From: Betaproteobacteria bacterium HGW-Betaproteobacteria-14
Lineage (GTDB): Bacteria > Pseudomonadota > Gammaproteobacteria > Burkholderiales > Rhodocyclaceae
Direction: 5' to 3'
Length of the DNA: 64,000 nt
Assembly: GCA_002840845.1 (NCBI GenBank)
Contig: PHCS01000006.1
Coordinates: forward strand, 1-64,000
The notes beneath the pieces are model-generated. The model was not told where the DNA came from and made no database searches. It worked only from the letters and a program-made list of their open reading frames with translations. This document shows positions 42,607 through 51,885 of the stretch, piece by piece (within the stretch, counting starts at the first letter, position 1; each line of letters begins with the position of its first letter). A program made the position numbers and the translations under genes.

Positions 42607-43749
42607 ATGGCCAAATCACGTACCAAATCAGCGTCACATACTCCTTCGCCCGTAGCCGCCGGCAATTTGCAGCTACCCGGCCAGGTGGTGCTGGTCATGC
42701 AAGGCGGCGGCGCGCTCGGCGCCTTCCAGGCCGGCGTCTATGAAGCCATGCACGAAGCCGGCATCGAGCCGGACTGGGTGGTGGGCACCTCGATCGGCGC
42801 CATCAACGGCGCGATCATCGCGGGGAATTCGTCGCAAAACCGCCTGTCGCGACTGCGCCAGTTCTGGGAAATGGTTGCTAGTGGTGCCGCTTCGGCGCCA
42901 CACTGGAAGGCGTTCGGGATGGGCAACCTGATGCACAACCTGAACACGGTGGCCCGCGGAATTCCGGGCTTCTTTGCGCCGAACCCGGCGTCATGGGTCG
43001 GTGCGCACACGCCGTTGGGGATAAGCGATGCCTCGTATTACAGTACGGCGCCATTGCGCCGCACACTCGCCGAACTGGTGGATTTCGGCCGCATTACCAA
43101 GGGCGGAACCCGCCTGACATTGGGTGCCGTCAATGTGAATTTGGGCCGCATGCGCTATTTTGACAGTCGCGACGAGGTGGTAGGGATCGATCACGTCATG
43201 GCCTCCGGAGCCTTGCCGCCGGCGTTTCCGGCAGCGGTAATCGACGGCGAACCGTTCTGGGACGGCGGCATTTATTCCAATACGCCGATCGAAGTCGTGA
43301 TGGATGACCATCCGCGCCGCGATTCGGTGATCTTTGCCGCCCAGCTTTGGCAGCAGGAAGACGCGGAGCCGCAGACGATTCAGCACGTTATGGCACGTCT
43401 CAAGGACATCCAGTATTCAAGTCGGGCGGCAAGCCATATTGCGCGACAGCAGCAGATTCACCACCTGCGCCACGTCGTGCGCGAGCTTGGCCGCCTGATG
43501 CCGGCAAGTGCGCGCGCCAAGCCCGAGATCAAGGAACTGCTCGGCTGGGGCTGCGGCACGGTGATGCATGTCCTGCCCTTGCAGGCGCCCCTGCTGGACG
43601 GCGACGATCACACCAAGGACATCGATTTCACGCCGGGCGGCATCCGTGCCCGCTGGGCGGCGGGGCGGGAACTGACGCGCCGCCGGCTCGCCGAGGCGCC
43701 CTGGCGCGGCGCGGCCGACCCCAGGGCCGGCATCCTGGTGCACGATTGA
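42607..43749 (+). CDS. Patatin-like phospholipase with DUF3734
   Basis: The protein has 380 residues from ATG 42607, which has AGGAG 7 nt upstream. The ATG at 42601 overlaps the ribosome site. The oxyanion hole MQGGGALGAFQAGV, the nucleophile GTSIGAING and the Asp in WDGGIYSNTP form the Ser-Asp dyad. The C-terminal half matches DUF3734, common in patatins linked to PHB metabolism. The substrate may be a lipid ester or PHB-associated lipid. Confidence 0.88.
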   Translation: MAKSRTKSASHTPSPVAAGNLQLPGQVVLVMQGGGALGAFQAGVYEAMHEAGIEPDWVVGTSIGAINGAIIAGNSSQNRLSRLRQFWEMVASGAASAPHWKAFGMGNLMHNLNTVARGIPGFFAPNPASWVGAHTPLGISDASYYSTAPLRRTLAELVDFGRITKGGTRLTLGAVNVNLGRMRYFDSRDEVVGIDHVMASGALPPAFPAAVIDGEPFWDGGIYSNTPIEVVMDDHPRRDSVIFAAQLWQQEDAEPQTIQHVMARLKDIQYSSRAASHIARQQQIHHLRHVVRELGRLMPASARAKPEIKELLGWGCGTVMHVLPLQAPLLDGDDHTKDIDFTPGGIRARWAAGRELTRRRLAEAPWRGAADPRAGILVHD

Positions 43750-43783
43750 CGACCGGGGCGCTCGTGCGGAGAACATCCTTCCG

Positions 43784-45160
<1,377 letters not shown>

Positions 45161-45215
45161 CGCCGATCCGGCCGCAGGCCGGCATATCCCAAAGTATTTG
45201 TTGCGCGCGGCGCGC

Positions 45216-45596
45216 CTACAGGCTGAAGCTGCCGCGCCAGGCGCCCCCCGCGAAGTCGAGGCTGACCTTTCTGGGCGCGATTTTCCCGACCGCCGCGGTA
45301 TGCAGCTCCATTTCCGGCTGGCGGCCCAGGCGCTCGGCGACCTCGAAGCTGCAGGCGGTCGAAGTCACCGGGCGGAAATACAGCAGCAGATTGTCGCCGG
45401 CCGCGACGGCCGTGCGGTCTCGGGCGTCGTCGCGGAAGTGCACGAACTTCTTTACCAGGCAGGAGAAATACAGCTCCAGCTCGACGAACAGCGGCGTCGT
45501 CCGCCTGGACAGCTCGCGGGCGGCGGCCGGGGTCCATTCGACCAGGACGTTCCTGCCGTTGATGACGACGGTCGATTCGAGGCATTTTGCGGTCAT
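45216..45596 (-). CDS. Hypothetical protein with ECF-type promoter
   Basis: The protein has 126 residues without a signal peptide or membrane span. Segments such as VELELYFSCLVKKFVHFRDD and AGDNLLLYFRPVTSTACSFEVAE look beta-rich. No family is recognised. A TGTAAG element with a weak -10 precedes it by 34 bp. It is convergent with gor and divergent from the NUDIX gene. Confidence 0.65.
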   Translation of the reverse strand: MTAKCLESTVVINGRNVLVEWTPAAARELSRRTTPLFVELELYFSCLVKKFVHFRDDARDRTAVAAGDNLLLYFRPVTSTACSFEVAERLGRQPEMELHTAAVGKIAPRKVSLDFAGGAWRGSFSL

Positions 45597-45629
45597 GGGT
45601 GATCCTCCATCGTTTCGCTGTATACAGCA

Positions 45630-45660
45630 CAGGGTCGGTTCGGCATGGCGTTTTCTTACA
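45630..45660 (-). promoter_or_regulatory. ECF-type promoter, partial match
   Basis: On the minus strand TGTAAG (45660-45655), a 19-bp spacer and ACCCTG (45635-45630). The -35 is exact and the -10 keeps only the leading AC. Confidence 0.4.
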
Positions 45661-45713
45661 CGAACATGTTCTATCCTGCCATGGTTGCGTGAGTCGGGAA
45701 GAGGAGATGCCGC

Positions 45714-46283
45714 ATGAAGGTCAGGCTGATCGAGGAGCAGGTGGGCTATTCCGGGTTTTTCAGGCTGCGCCGGGTGACGCTCGAGCATGAGCGCTACGAT
45801 GGCACCATGTCGGCGCCGCGGGCGCACGAAGTTCTGGAGCGCAGCGACGTCGCGGCGGCGGTGCTGTTCGACCCGGCAGCGGACAGCATCGTCATGGTCG
45901 AGCAGTTCCGCCCGGGCGCCTTTGCCGCGGGGCTGCATCCCTGGCTGCTCGACATCGTTGCCGGCCGCATCGAGCCGGGCCAGTCGCCGGAGGAGGCGAT
46001 CGTGCGCGAGATCGCCGAGGAATCGGGCCTGACGCCGCATGCCGTCGAGTTTATCGGCAGCTATCTGACGGCCCCCCATCTTTCCAGCGAGCGCGTGCAC
46101 CTGTTCTGCGCCCATGTCGATGCTTCGCGGATCGCCGGCACGCGCGGGCTGCCGGAGGAGGGCGAGGATATCCGCCCCGTCGTCATGGAACGCGCCGCGG
46201 CGCTCGGCTTGCTGCAAAGTGGCGTCCTGCCGCTCTGGGCCGGATTGGCCCTGGCCTGGATTTCGCTACGCCGCCGCGAATAG
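45714..46283 (+). CDS. ADP-ribose pyrophosphatase-type NUDIX hydrolase
   Basis: The protein has 189 residues. The NUDIX box GRIEPGQSPEEAIVREIAEESGL fits Gx5Ex7REUxEExGU. VMVEQFRPGAFAA and the EFIGSYLTAPHLSSERVHLF segment are typical of ADP-ribose/NDP-sugar pyrophosphatases (NudF type). It is cytoplasmic. GGAGATGCCGC precedes the ATG. It is transcribed toward the TVP38-flavoprotein gene but separated by that gene's own promoter. Confidence 0.9.
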   Translation: MKVRLIEEQVGYSGFFRLRRVTLEHERYDGTMSAPRAHEVLERSDVAAAVLFDPAADSIVMVEQFRPGAFAAGLHPWLLDIVAGRIEPGQSPEEAIVREIAEESGLTPHAVEFIGSYLTAPHLSSERVHLFCAHVDASRIAGTRGLPEEGEDIRPVVMERAAALGLLQSGVLPLWAGLALAWISLRRRE

Positions 46284-46299
46284 GGCGGACACCCCGTTC

Positions 46300-46329
46300 T
46301 GTAAGGTTTACGGCGTCCCGGCGACTAAA
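46300..46329 (+). promoter_or_regulatory. ECF-type promoter of TVP38-flavoprotein copy 2
   Basis: TGTAAG (46300-46305), an 18-bp spacer and ACTAAA (46324-46329) lie 53 bp before the start codon. The surrounding GTTTACGGCGTCCCGG closely resembles the spacer of the 12467 promoter and the half-site at 37504-37528. Confidence 0.62.
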
Positions 46330-46381
46330 AAAGCATACGGTGCATGGCTGGCCAGCCGCATAACAACAAAGGGAGATGACG

Positions 46382-48526
46382 ATGCTGCGCAAACTGCTGG
46401 TGGCGGCGGCGATCGGCCTGACGATCGGTCTGTATTTCATTTTCGACCTCGGGCAGTACCTCAGCCTCGACGCGCTCAAGGCGCAACAGGCGGCCATCGA
46501 GGGCTACCGGACGGCGCACCCCTGGCTTGCCGCCGCGATCTTTTTCGCCCTGTATGTCCTGATGGCCGCCCTGTCGCTGCCGGGCGCGGCGCTGATGACG
46601 CTCGCCGGCGGGGCGGTGTTCGGCCTGTGGTGGGGCACGCTGATCGTCTCCTTCGCCTCCAGCGCCGGCGCGCTGGTGGCCTTTCTCGTGGCGCGCTTCC
46701 TGCTGCGCGGCTGGGTGACGCAGCGCTTCGGCCAGCGCCTGGCGGCCATCGACGAGGGCATACGGCGCGAGGGGGCGTTCTACCTCTTCGCCCTGCGCCT
46801 GGTGCCGGTCTTCCCCTTCTTTCTCATCAACCTGCTGTTCGGGCTGACGGCGATGAAGGCGCGCACCTACTACTGGGTGAGCCAGCTCGGCATGCTGGCC
46901 GGCACAGCGGTCTACGTGAACGCCGGCACCCAGCTCGCCCGCCTCGAGTCGCTCTCCGGCATCGTCTCGCCGGCCCTGCTCGGCTCCTTCGCCCTGCTCG
47001 GCGTGTTCCCGCTCGTCGCGCGCAAGCTCGTCGGGTCGCTGCGCGCGAAAAAGGTGTATGCACCCTGGAAGAAGCCCGCCCGCTTCGACCGCAACCTCGT
47101 CGTCATCGGCGCCGGCAGCGCCGGCCTGGTGACGGCCTACATCGCCGCCGCCGTGAAGGCGAAGGTGACCCTGGTCGAGAAGCACAAGATGGGCGGCGAC
47201 TGCCTCAACACCGGCTGCGTGCCCTCGAAGGCGCTGATCCGCTCGGCGAAATTCCTCTCGCACCTGCAGCGGGCGGAGGAATTCGGCCTGCGCCGTCCCA
47301 CAGGGACCGACTTTTCCTTCGCGGAGGTGATGGAACGGGTGCACAAGGTGGTGCGGACGGTCGAGCCGCACGATTCCGTCGCGCGCTACACCGAGTTGGG
47401 GGTCGATGTCGTCGAGGGTTCGGCGAGGATCGTTTCGCCCTGGGAGCTGGAGATCACCCGGAACAACGGCGCCACCGAGAAGCTGACCACGCGCAGCATC
47501 GTCGTTGCCGCCGGGGCGCGGCCCTTCGTGCCGCCGATCTCAGGTATTGAAGAAGTAGGCTATCTTACTTCGGACACGGTCTGGAACCTGCGCGAACTGC
47601 CGAAGCGCCTGGTGGTGCTGGGCGGCGGCCCCATCGGCTCGGAACTTACGCAGGCCTTCGCCCGCTTCGGCGCCAAGGTGACGCAGGTCGAGATGGCGCC
47701 TCGCATCATGATCCGCGAAGACCCGGAAGTGTCGGAACTCGTGACAAAGCGCTTCCGCTCCGAGGGCATCGACGTGCTGGTCAATCACAAGGCCAAGCGG
47801 TTTGCGGTCGAGAACGGCGAGAAGATTCTCATTGCCGAGCATGCGGGCGGCGATGTGCGCATCCCGTTCGACGCCGTGCTGGTGGCCGTCGGCCGGGTGG
47901 CCAATCTCAAGGGCTATGGCCTGGAAGACATCGGCGTCGCCACCTCGCGCACGGTCGAGGTCAATGAATTCCTGCAAACCAATGTCCCGAACATCTACGC
48001 GGCCGGCGACGTCGCCGGGCCCTACCAATTCACGCATGCCGCCGCCCATCAGGCCTGGTACGCCGCCGTCAATGCCCTGTTCGATCCGCTGAAGAAGTTC
48101 AAGGCCGACTATTCGGTGATTCCCTGGGCGACCTTCGTCGAACCGGAGGTGGCGCGTGTCGGCCTGAACGAGCAGGAAGCGAAGGAGAAGGGCATTCCCT
48201 ACGAGGTGAGCCGTTACGGCATTGACGACCTCGACCGCGCCATCGCCGACGGCGAAGCGCATGGTTTCATCAAGGTACTCACTGTACCGGGCAAGGATCG
48301 CATCCTCGGCGTGACCCTCGTCGGCGAACACGCCGGCGACCTGCTTGCCGAATACGTGCTGGCGATGAAGCATGGCATCGGCCTCAACAAGATCCTCGGC
48401 ACGATCCATATCTACCCGACGCTGGCGGAAGCCAACAAGTATGTTGCCGGCGTATGGAAGAAGGCGCACGCGCCGCAAGGATTGCTGGCCTGGGTGGAAC
48501 GCTTCCATGCCTGGAGGCGCGGATGA
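46382..48526 (+). CDS. TVP38/TMEM64 membrane domain fused to a mercuric-reductase-like flavoprotein (copy 2)
   Basis: The protein has 714 residues from the second ATG (46382), which has GGGAG 6 nt upstream. It has the same architecture as the 4363-6534 gene: a TVP38 domain to about residue 220, then FAD-binding VVIGAGSAG, redox CLNTGC, GGGPIG and HIYPTLAEA. The two copies share long identical stretches, so they arose by duplication. This copy is followed by a DUF547 gene and the other by a DUF1223 gene. A membrane-bound thiol or quinone redox role is inferred. Confidence 0.93.
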   Translation: MLRKLLVAAAIGLTIGLYFIFDLGQYLSLDALKAQQAAIEGYRTAHPWLAAAIFFALYVLMAALSLPGAALMTLAGGAVFGLWWGTLIVSFASSAGALVAFLVARFLLRGWVTQRFGQRLAAIDEGIRREGAFYLFALRLVPVFPFFLINLLFGLTAMKARTYYWVSQLGMLAGTAVYVNAGTQLARLESLSGIVSPALLGSFALLGVFPLVARKLVGSLRAKKVYAPWKKPARFDRNLVVIGAGSAGLVTAYIAAAVKAKVTLVEKHKMGGDCLNTGCVPSKALIRSAKFLSHLQRAEEFGLRRPTGTDFSFAEVMERVHKVVRTVEPHDSVARYTELGVDVVEGSARIVSPWELEITRNNGATEKLTTRSIVVAAGARPFVPPISGIEEVGYLTSDTVWNLRELPKRLVVLGGGPIGSELTQAFARFGAKVTQVEMAPRIMIREDPEVSELVTKRFRSEGIDVLVNHKAKRFAVENGEKILIAEHAGGDVRIPFDAVLVAVGRVANLKGYGLEDIGVATSRTVEVNEFLQTNVPNIYAAGDVAGPYQFTHAAAHQAWYAAVNALFDPLKKFKADYSVIPWATFVEPEVARVGLNEQEAKEKGIPYEVSRYGIDDLDRAIADGEAHGFIKVLTVPGKDRILGVTLVGEHAGDLLAEYVLAMKHGIGLNKILGTIHIYPTLAEANKYVAGVWKKAHAPQGLLAWVERFHAWRRG

Positions 48527-49344
48527 GGGGCGCGCGCGCCGTGGCGTGGGGACTGACTTTCTCCTGCGCCCTCTTCGCCGCGCCCGCGCGGGCCTTCGAT
48601 CACGGCCACGCCGCCTGGAGCGCGCTGCTGGCGCGGCACGTGGCGGTTGCAACCGACGGCAACGCCAGCGCCGTGCGCTACGCCGCGCTGCAGGCGGAGC
48701 GGCCCGCGCTGCAGGCCTATCTGGACAGCCTCTCCGCCGTCGCTGAGAGCGAGTACGCCGGCTGGACGAAGCCGCAGCGGCTGGCCTTCCTGATCAACGC
48801 CTACAACGCCTTCACCGTCGAGCTGGTGCTGACGAAATACCCGGCGCTGGAATCGATCAGGGAACTCGGCGGGCTCTTCCAGTCGCCCTGGAAGAAGCGC
48901 TTTTTCACGCTGCTGGGACGGCCGCGCAGCCTCGACGACGTCGAGCACGGCATGATCCGGGCGCCGGATGCCTTCGACGAGCCGCGCATCCACGTTGCCC
49001 TGGTCTGCGCCTCCGTCGGCTGCCCGATGCTGCGGCCCGAAGCCTATGTCGCCGCGCGGCTCGAGGCGCAGCTCGAGGACGGCATGCGCCGCTTTCTGTC
49101 GGACGCCTCGCGCAACCGCTTCGAGGCTGCGGACGGGCGGCTGCGGGTCTCGAAGCTGTTCGACTGGTACGGCAAGGATTTCGAACGAGGCCATGCCGGC
49201 TTCGATTCGCTCGGGGCGGTCTTCGCCCGCTACGCCGACCGGCTCGCGCCGGACGCGGCGGGCCGCGCCCGCATCCGCGCGGGCGACTATGCGCTGTCGT
49301 ATCTCGAATACGACTGGCGGCTGAACGATGCCGGCCGCCCATGA
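48523..49344 (+). CDS. DUF547 exported protein
   Basis: The protein has 273 residues. The signal peptide ends APARAFDH. Segments WTKPQRLAFLINAYNAFTVELVL and SLDDVEHGMIR define DUF547, a family of unknown function, and HVALVCASVGCPMLRPEAY contains its conserved cysteines. The ATG overlaps the flavoprotein TGA, so they are coupled. An exact copy of GGGACTGACTTT lies at 48549-48560, within the signal-peptide codons. Confidence 0.9.
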   Translation: MRGARAVAWGLTFSCALFAAPARAFDHGHAAWSALLARHVAVATDGNASAVRYAALQAERPALQAYLDSLSAVAESEYAGWTKPQRLAFLINAYNAFTVELVLTKYPALESIRELGGLFQSPWKKRFFTLLGRPRSLDDVEHGMIRAPDAFDEPRIHVALVCASVGCPMLRPEAYVAARLEAQLEDGMRRFLSDASRNRFEAADGRLRVSKLFDWYGKDFERGHAGFDSLGAVFARYADRLAPDAAGRARIRAGDYALSYLEYDWRLNDAGRP

Positions 49345-49469
49345 TCGCCGCGCCCTGGCGCGTCGATTCCCCGGTCGCCTCGGCAGACATGACCCGCAAG
49401 TCGGGCGATGACTGCGCAGCGTCGGTATACCTGAACTTTGGCGTGCCGCCGGAGCGTCCTGCGTCGTGA
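49341..49469 (+). pseudogene. DUF3047 gene remnant
   Basis: A 42-codon frame (ATG overlapping the DUF547 stop) reads WRVDSPVASADMTRKSGDD and ends VYLNFGVPPERPAS. Over about 37 residues it matches the DUF3047 protein encoded at 1-589 (WRIDAPLKSADMTQKAGDD...VYLSFEVPAE). It lacks everything before and after, so it is the core of a DUF3047 gene left after deletions on both sides. Confidence 0.8.
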
Positions 49470-49477
49470 GGACGCCC

Positions 49478-49508
49478 TGTAAGAAAGCCCGCCCCCGGGA
49501 AGACTAAT
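49478..49508 (+). promoter_or_regulatory. ECF-type promoter (TGTAAG/ACTAAT)
   Basis: TGTAAG (49478-49483), a 19-bp spacer and ACTAAT (49503-49508), 31 bp before the next gene. Boxes and spacing are a full match to the class seen at 12.4 and 18.4 kb. Confidence 0.7.
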
Positions 49509-49539
49509 TTTCCACGGACAGGTGATAAGGAGACCCTGC

Positions 49540-50001
49540 ATGCCCCCACCCAGGAAAATTCTTCTGGCACGCCCCCATGCATTCATCGTGTCGGAAATAC
49601 GCACCTTTCTGGAGCACGCCGGCTATGCGCCGGAAAAGGCCGACAGCGTGGCGGACATTGAGTCCAGCCGGCACGGCGCGCTGGCCGGCGCCATCGTGTC
49701 GACCGCCGTCGTCTCGTCGATCGGCGCGAGTGCCGAGGAGGTGTTCGCCGCATTGCGCCGTAAATACCCCCGCCTGCCCGTCCTGTTCGCCGGCCTGGTC
49801 GATTTCGCGAAGATGCAGGATCTGGTCCGGCGCATCGTCGCTCCCCTGCACGCGGACGCGCAGATCCTGCCCATGGCGCCCGCCACCGAAAGCCACGCTG
49901 GACTGGGGCGCGAGAACGTGTTCCCGGTCCTGCGCAAGGAGGATCTGGCCCCGGGCGACGCCGCTGCGCTCGCCGCACGGATCGTGCGCAGGCATTTTTG
50001 A
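49540..50001 (+). CDS. Receiver-like domain protein without phosphorylation site
   Basis: The protein has 153 residues from ATG 49540, with AAGGAG upstream. KILLARPHAFIVSEIRTFLEHAGY looks like the start of a CheY-like fold and LPVLFAGLVDFAKMQDL like its later part. The acidic pair and the phospho-acceptor Asp are not evident (GAIVSTAVVSS instead). It may be a pseudo-receiver. It precedes the DEP-domain gene by 24 bp, whose own N-terminus has similar character, so the two probably act together. Confidence 0.6.
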   Translation: MPPPRKILLARPHAFIVSEIRTFLEHAGYAPEKADSVADIESSRHGALAGAIVSTAVVSSIGASAEEVFAALRRKYPRLPVLFAGLVDFAKMQDLVRRIVAPLHADAQILPMAPATESHAGLGRENVFPVLRKEDLAPGDAAALAARIVRRHF

Positions 50002-50025
50002 TCCACGAAAAGGAAGAACGGAACG

Positions 50026-51123
50026 ATGAAACCGAACCAGGCCGCCACGCTTTGGCTATCGACGCGGGATCAGCCCTTGCGCGCATTGTTGCGGGCGGCG
50101 TTCGCCTCGCAGGACATCACGCCGCTGGAGTTTCCGCCGGAGGATCTGCTGGCGGGCGCGGCCCGCAACGGCCGCGCCGATCCGCCTGCAGGCAGCCTCC
50201 TGCTCGTCGACCTGGCCTGGGCAGCGGCCGATGCGCGCGGCGCGGCCGAGATCGTCCGCCGCGCCCGGTGCCTCCCCTGGCGGCCCGCCGTGCTGGCGAT
50301 CGCGCCGCTCGCCCGGACGGTCTGGCAAAACGAAAACGAATGGGCCAGGCGGCTGACCGGGCACGATCTGCTCGCCCGGCCGGAGGATTCGCAGCGCGAA
50401 ACCGTCTCGGCCTTCCTGTCGGCGGCGATGCCCTTCGCCGGCTCCGGCGAGCCGGAACTGGGCCGCCTTTATACCCACCTGCGCGTGCTGGTCGGGCCCG
50501 CTCGTGGCGACTCGGCGGAAGCGACGATCCGGCGCGGCACCGGCGCTTCCCCGGCCGAACTGGCGGCGGCGCTCGCTGCGGGCGTGAAAGTGGCCGACCG
50601 CAGGTACCGGCTGAAGAAATATCCCGAGTGCTTCGTCGGCGGCGAGGCCGTGGACTGGCTGATCGGGCGCTACCGCGTCGGCCGCGACGATGCGGTGGCG
50701 CTGGGCGAGGCCCTCAGGCGCGCCGGGCTGCTCCACCATGCCGTCAACGAACAGCCCTTCCGCGACGGCGAATTCTTCTATCGCGTGGCTGTGCCCGGCC
50801 GCTTCGATGCGGTGCCGCTCGATGCGGCGCTCGCCTTCCTGCGCCAGGCACCGGGCCTGGTGGCGGACCGCAGCTGGCGCGGCGCCGACTTCCCGCAATG
50901 TCTGGTGGGCGGCGAAGCCGTCGCTGCGCTGGCCGCGCAGTTCCGTCTCACGCGCGCGGAAGCCACCCTGCTCGGACAGAGCCTGGCCGATCTCGGCCTG
51001 CTGCGCCACGTCGCCGACGAGCATCCGTTCGCGGACGACTATCTGTTCTATCGCATCGCCGCGCCGCGCACCCCCCGGCCGGCCGCGGCGGCCGCCGCGG
51101 ACAGGCCTTCGCTGGCAGTATAA
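50026..51123 (+). CDS. Pseudo-receiver protein with two DEP domains
   Basis: The protein has 365 residues. An N-terminal receiver-like region (about 1-150) is followed by two tandem DEP-like domains: about 185-260 (GVKVADRRYRLKKYPECFVG, GGEAVDWLIG, LLHHAVNEQPFRDGEFFYRV) and about 275-345 (ADRSWRGADFPQCLVGGEAVAALA, RHVADEHPFADDYLFYRI). DEP domains are best known from eukaryotic G-protein signalling, where they bind membranes or partners. Their bacterial roles are poorly known. It is the second gene of the ECF-promoted unit. Confidence 0.8.
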   Translation: MKPNQAATLWLSTRDQPLRALLRAAFASQDITPLEFPPEDLLAGAARNGRADPPAGSLLLVDLAWAAADARGAAEIVRRARCLPWRPAVLAIAPLARTVWQNENEWARRLTGHDLLARPEDSQRETVSAFLSAAMPFAGSGEPELGRLYTHLRVLVGPARGDSAEATIRRGTGASPAELAAALAAGVKVADRRYRLKKYPECFVGGEAVDWLIGRYRVGRDDAVALGEALRRAGLLHHAVNEQPFRDGEFFYRVAVPGRFDAVPLDAALAFLRQAPGLVADRSWRGADFPQCLVGGEAVAALAAQFRLTRAEATLLGQSLADLGLLRHVADEHPFADDYLFYRIAAPRTPRPAAAAAADRPSLAV

Positions 51124-51219
51124 GTATAGTGAGCATGCGCCGCCTGTCCGTCATCCTGATGTGGCCCCTGCGGCTGCGCTGCTTCTTCGGCGCGCCGCCA
51201 GACAAACTGGCCCGGCTGT

Positions 51220-51885
51220 ATGGCTGCCGTCAGCGCGAGCGATGACGCCTCCGGGCGGGTGCGCATCGCCATCCTGGCCAAGGCGCCGCTGCCGGGGCTG
51301 GCCAAGACGCGGCTGGCGCCGCGGCTGGGCGAGGCCGGCGCCGCCTGCCTGCAGCGCTGGCTGCTGCAGCGCGCGGTGGCGACTGCCGTGGTGGCGGACA
51401 CCGGTCCGGTGGCGCTGTGGTGCGCGCCGGATACGCAGCACCCGGAGTTTCATCTGTGCCGCGCCTTCGGCCCGGTGAGCCTGCATCGGCAGCCCGAGGC
51501 GGACCTCGGCGCGCGCATGCTGGCGGCGCTGTCGCAGCCGCCCGTGCAGCCGACGCTGGTGATCGGCACCGATAGCCCGGCGCTCACGCCCGAGCTGCTG
51601 CGCCAGGCCGCCGGCGCCCTGCTGGGCGGAGACGACGCGGTCGTGCTGCCGGCCGAGGACGGCGGCTATGTACTGATCGGCCTGCGCCAAGCTTCCGCCG
51701 CGCCCTTCGACGGCGTGGCCTGGGGCGGCCCCCGTGTCATGGCGCAGACGCGCGAGCGCTTCGCCGCGGCGGGCTGGCGCTGGCGCGAACCGGCGACGCT
51801 GTGGGACGTGGACCGGCCGGAAGATTTCGACCGCCTCGCCGCCCTGTACCCCGACGTGCTGGACTGGCTGCGGGAGGCGGCGTGA
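51220..51885 (+). CDS. TIGR04282-type glycosyltransferase (DUF2064)
   Basis: The protein has 221 residues. ILAKAPLPGLAKTRLAPRLG is the nucleotide-binding start of the family, and VIGTDSPALTPELLRQA and PAEDGGYVLIGLR are further signatures. Members often sit beside arsS or TIGR04283 glycosyltransferases and are predicted to act in arsenosugar or related glycoconjugate synthesis. Here arsS is distant (7.9 kb). The stop overlaps the next gene as GTGA. Confidence 0.85.
   Translation: MAAVSASDDASGRVRIAILAKAPLPGLAKTRLAPRLGEAGAACLQRWLLQRAVATAVVADTGPVALWCAPDTQHPEFHLCRAFGPVSLHRQPEADLGARMLAALSQPPVQPTLVIGTDSPALTPELLRQAAGALLGGDDAVVLPAEDGGYVLIGLRQASAAPFDGVAWGGPRVMAQTRERFAAAGWRWREPATLWDVDRPEDFDRLAALYPDVLDWLREAA

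Noticed and set aside
51135-51245. 36-codon frame (MRRLSVILMWPLRLRCFF...) overlapping the glycosyltransferase start
   Set aside because: It has no clear ribosome site, overlaps the next gene and resembles nothing known. Probably chance.
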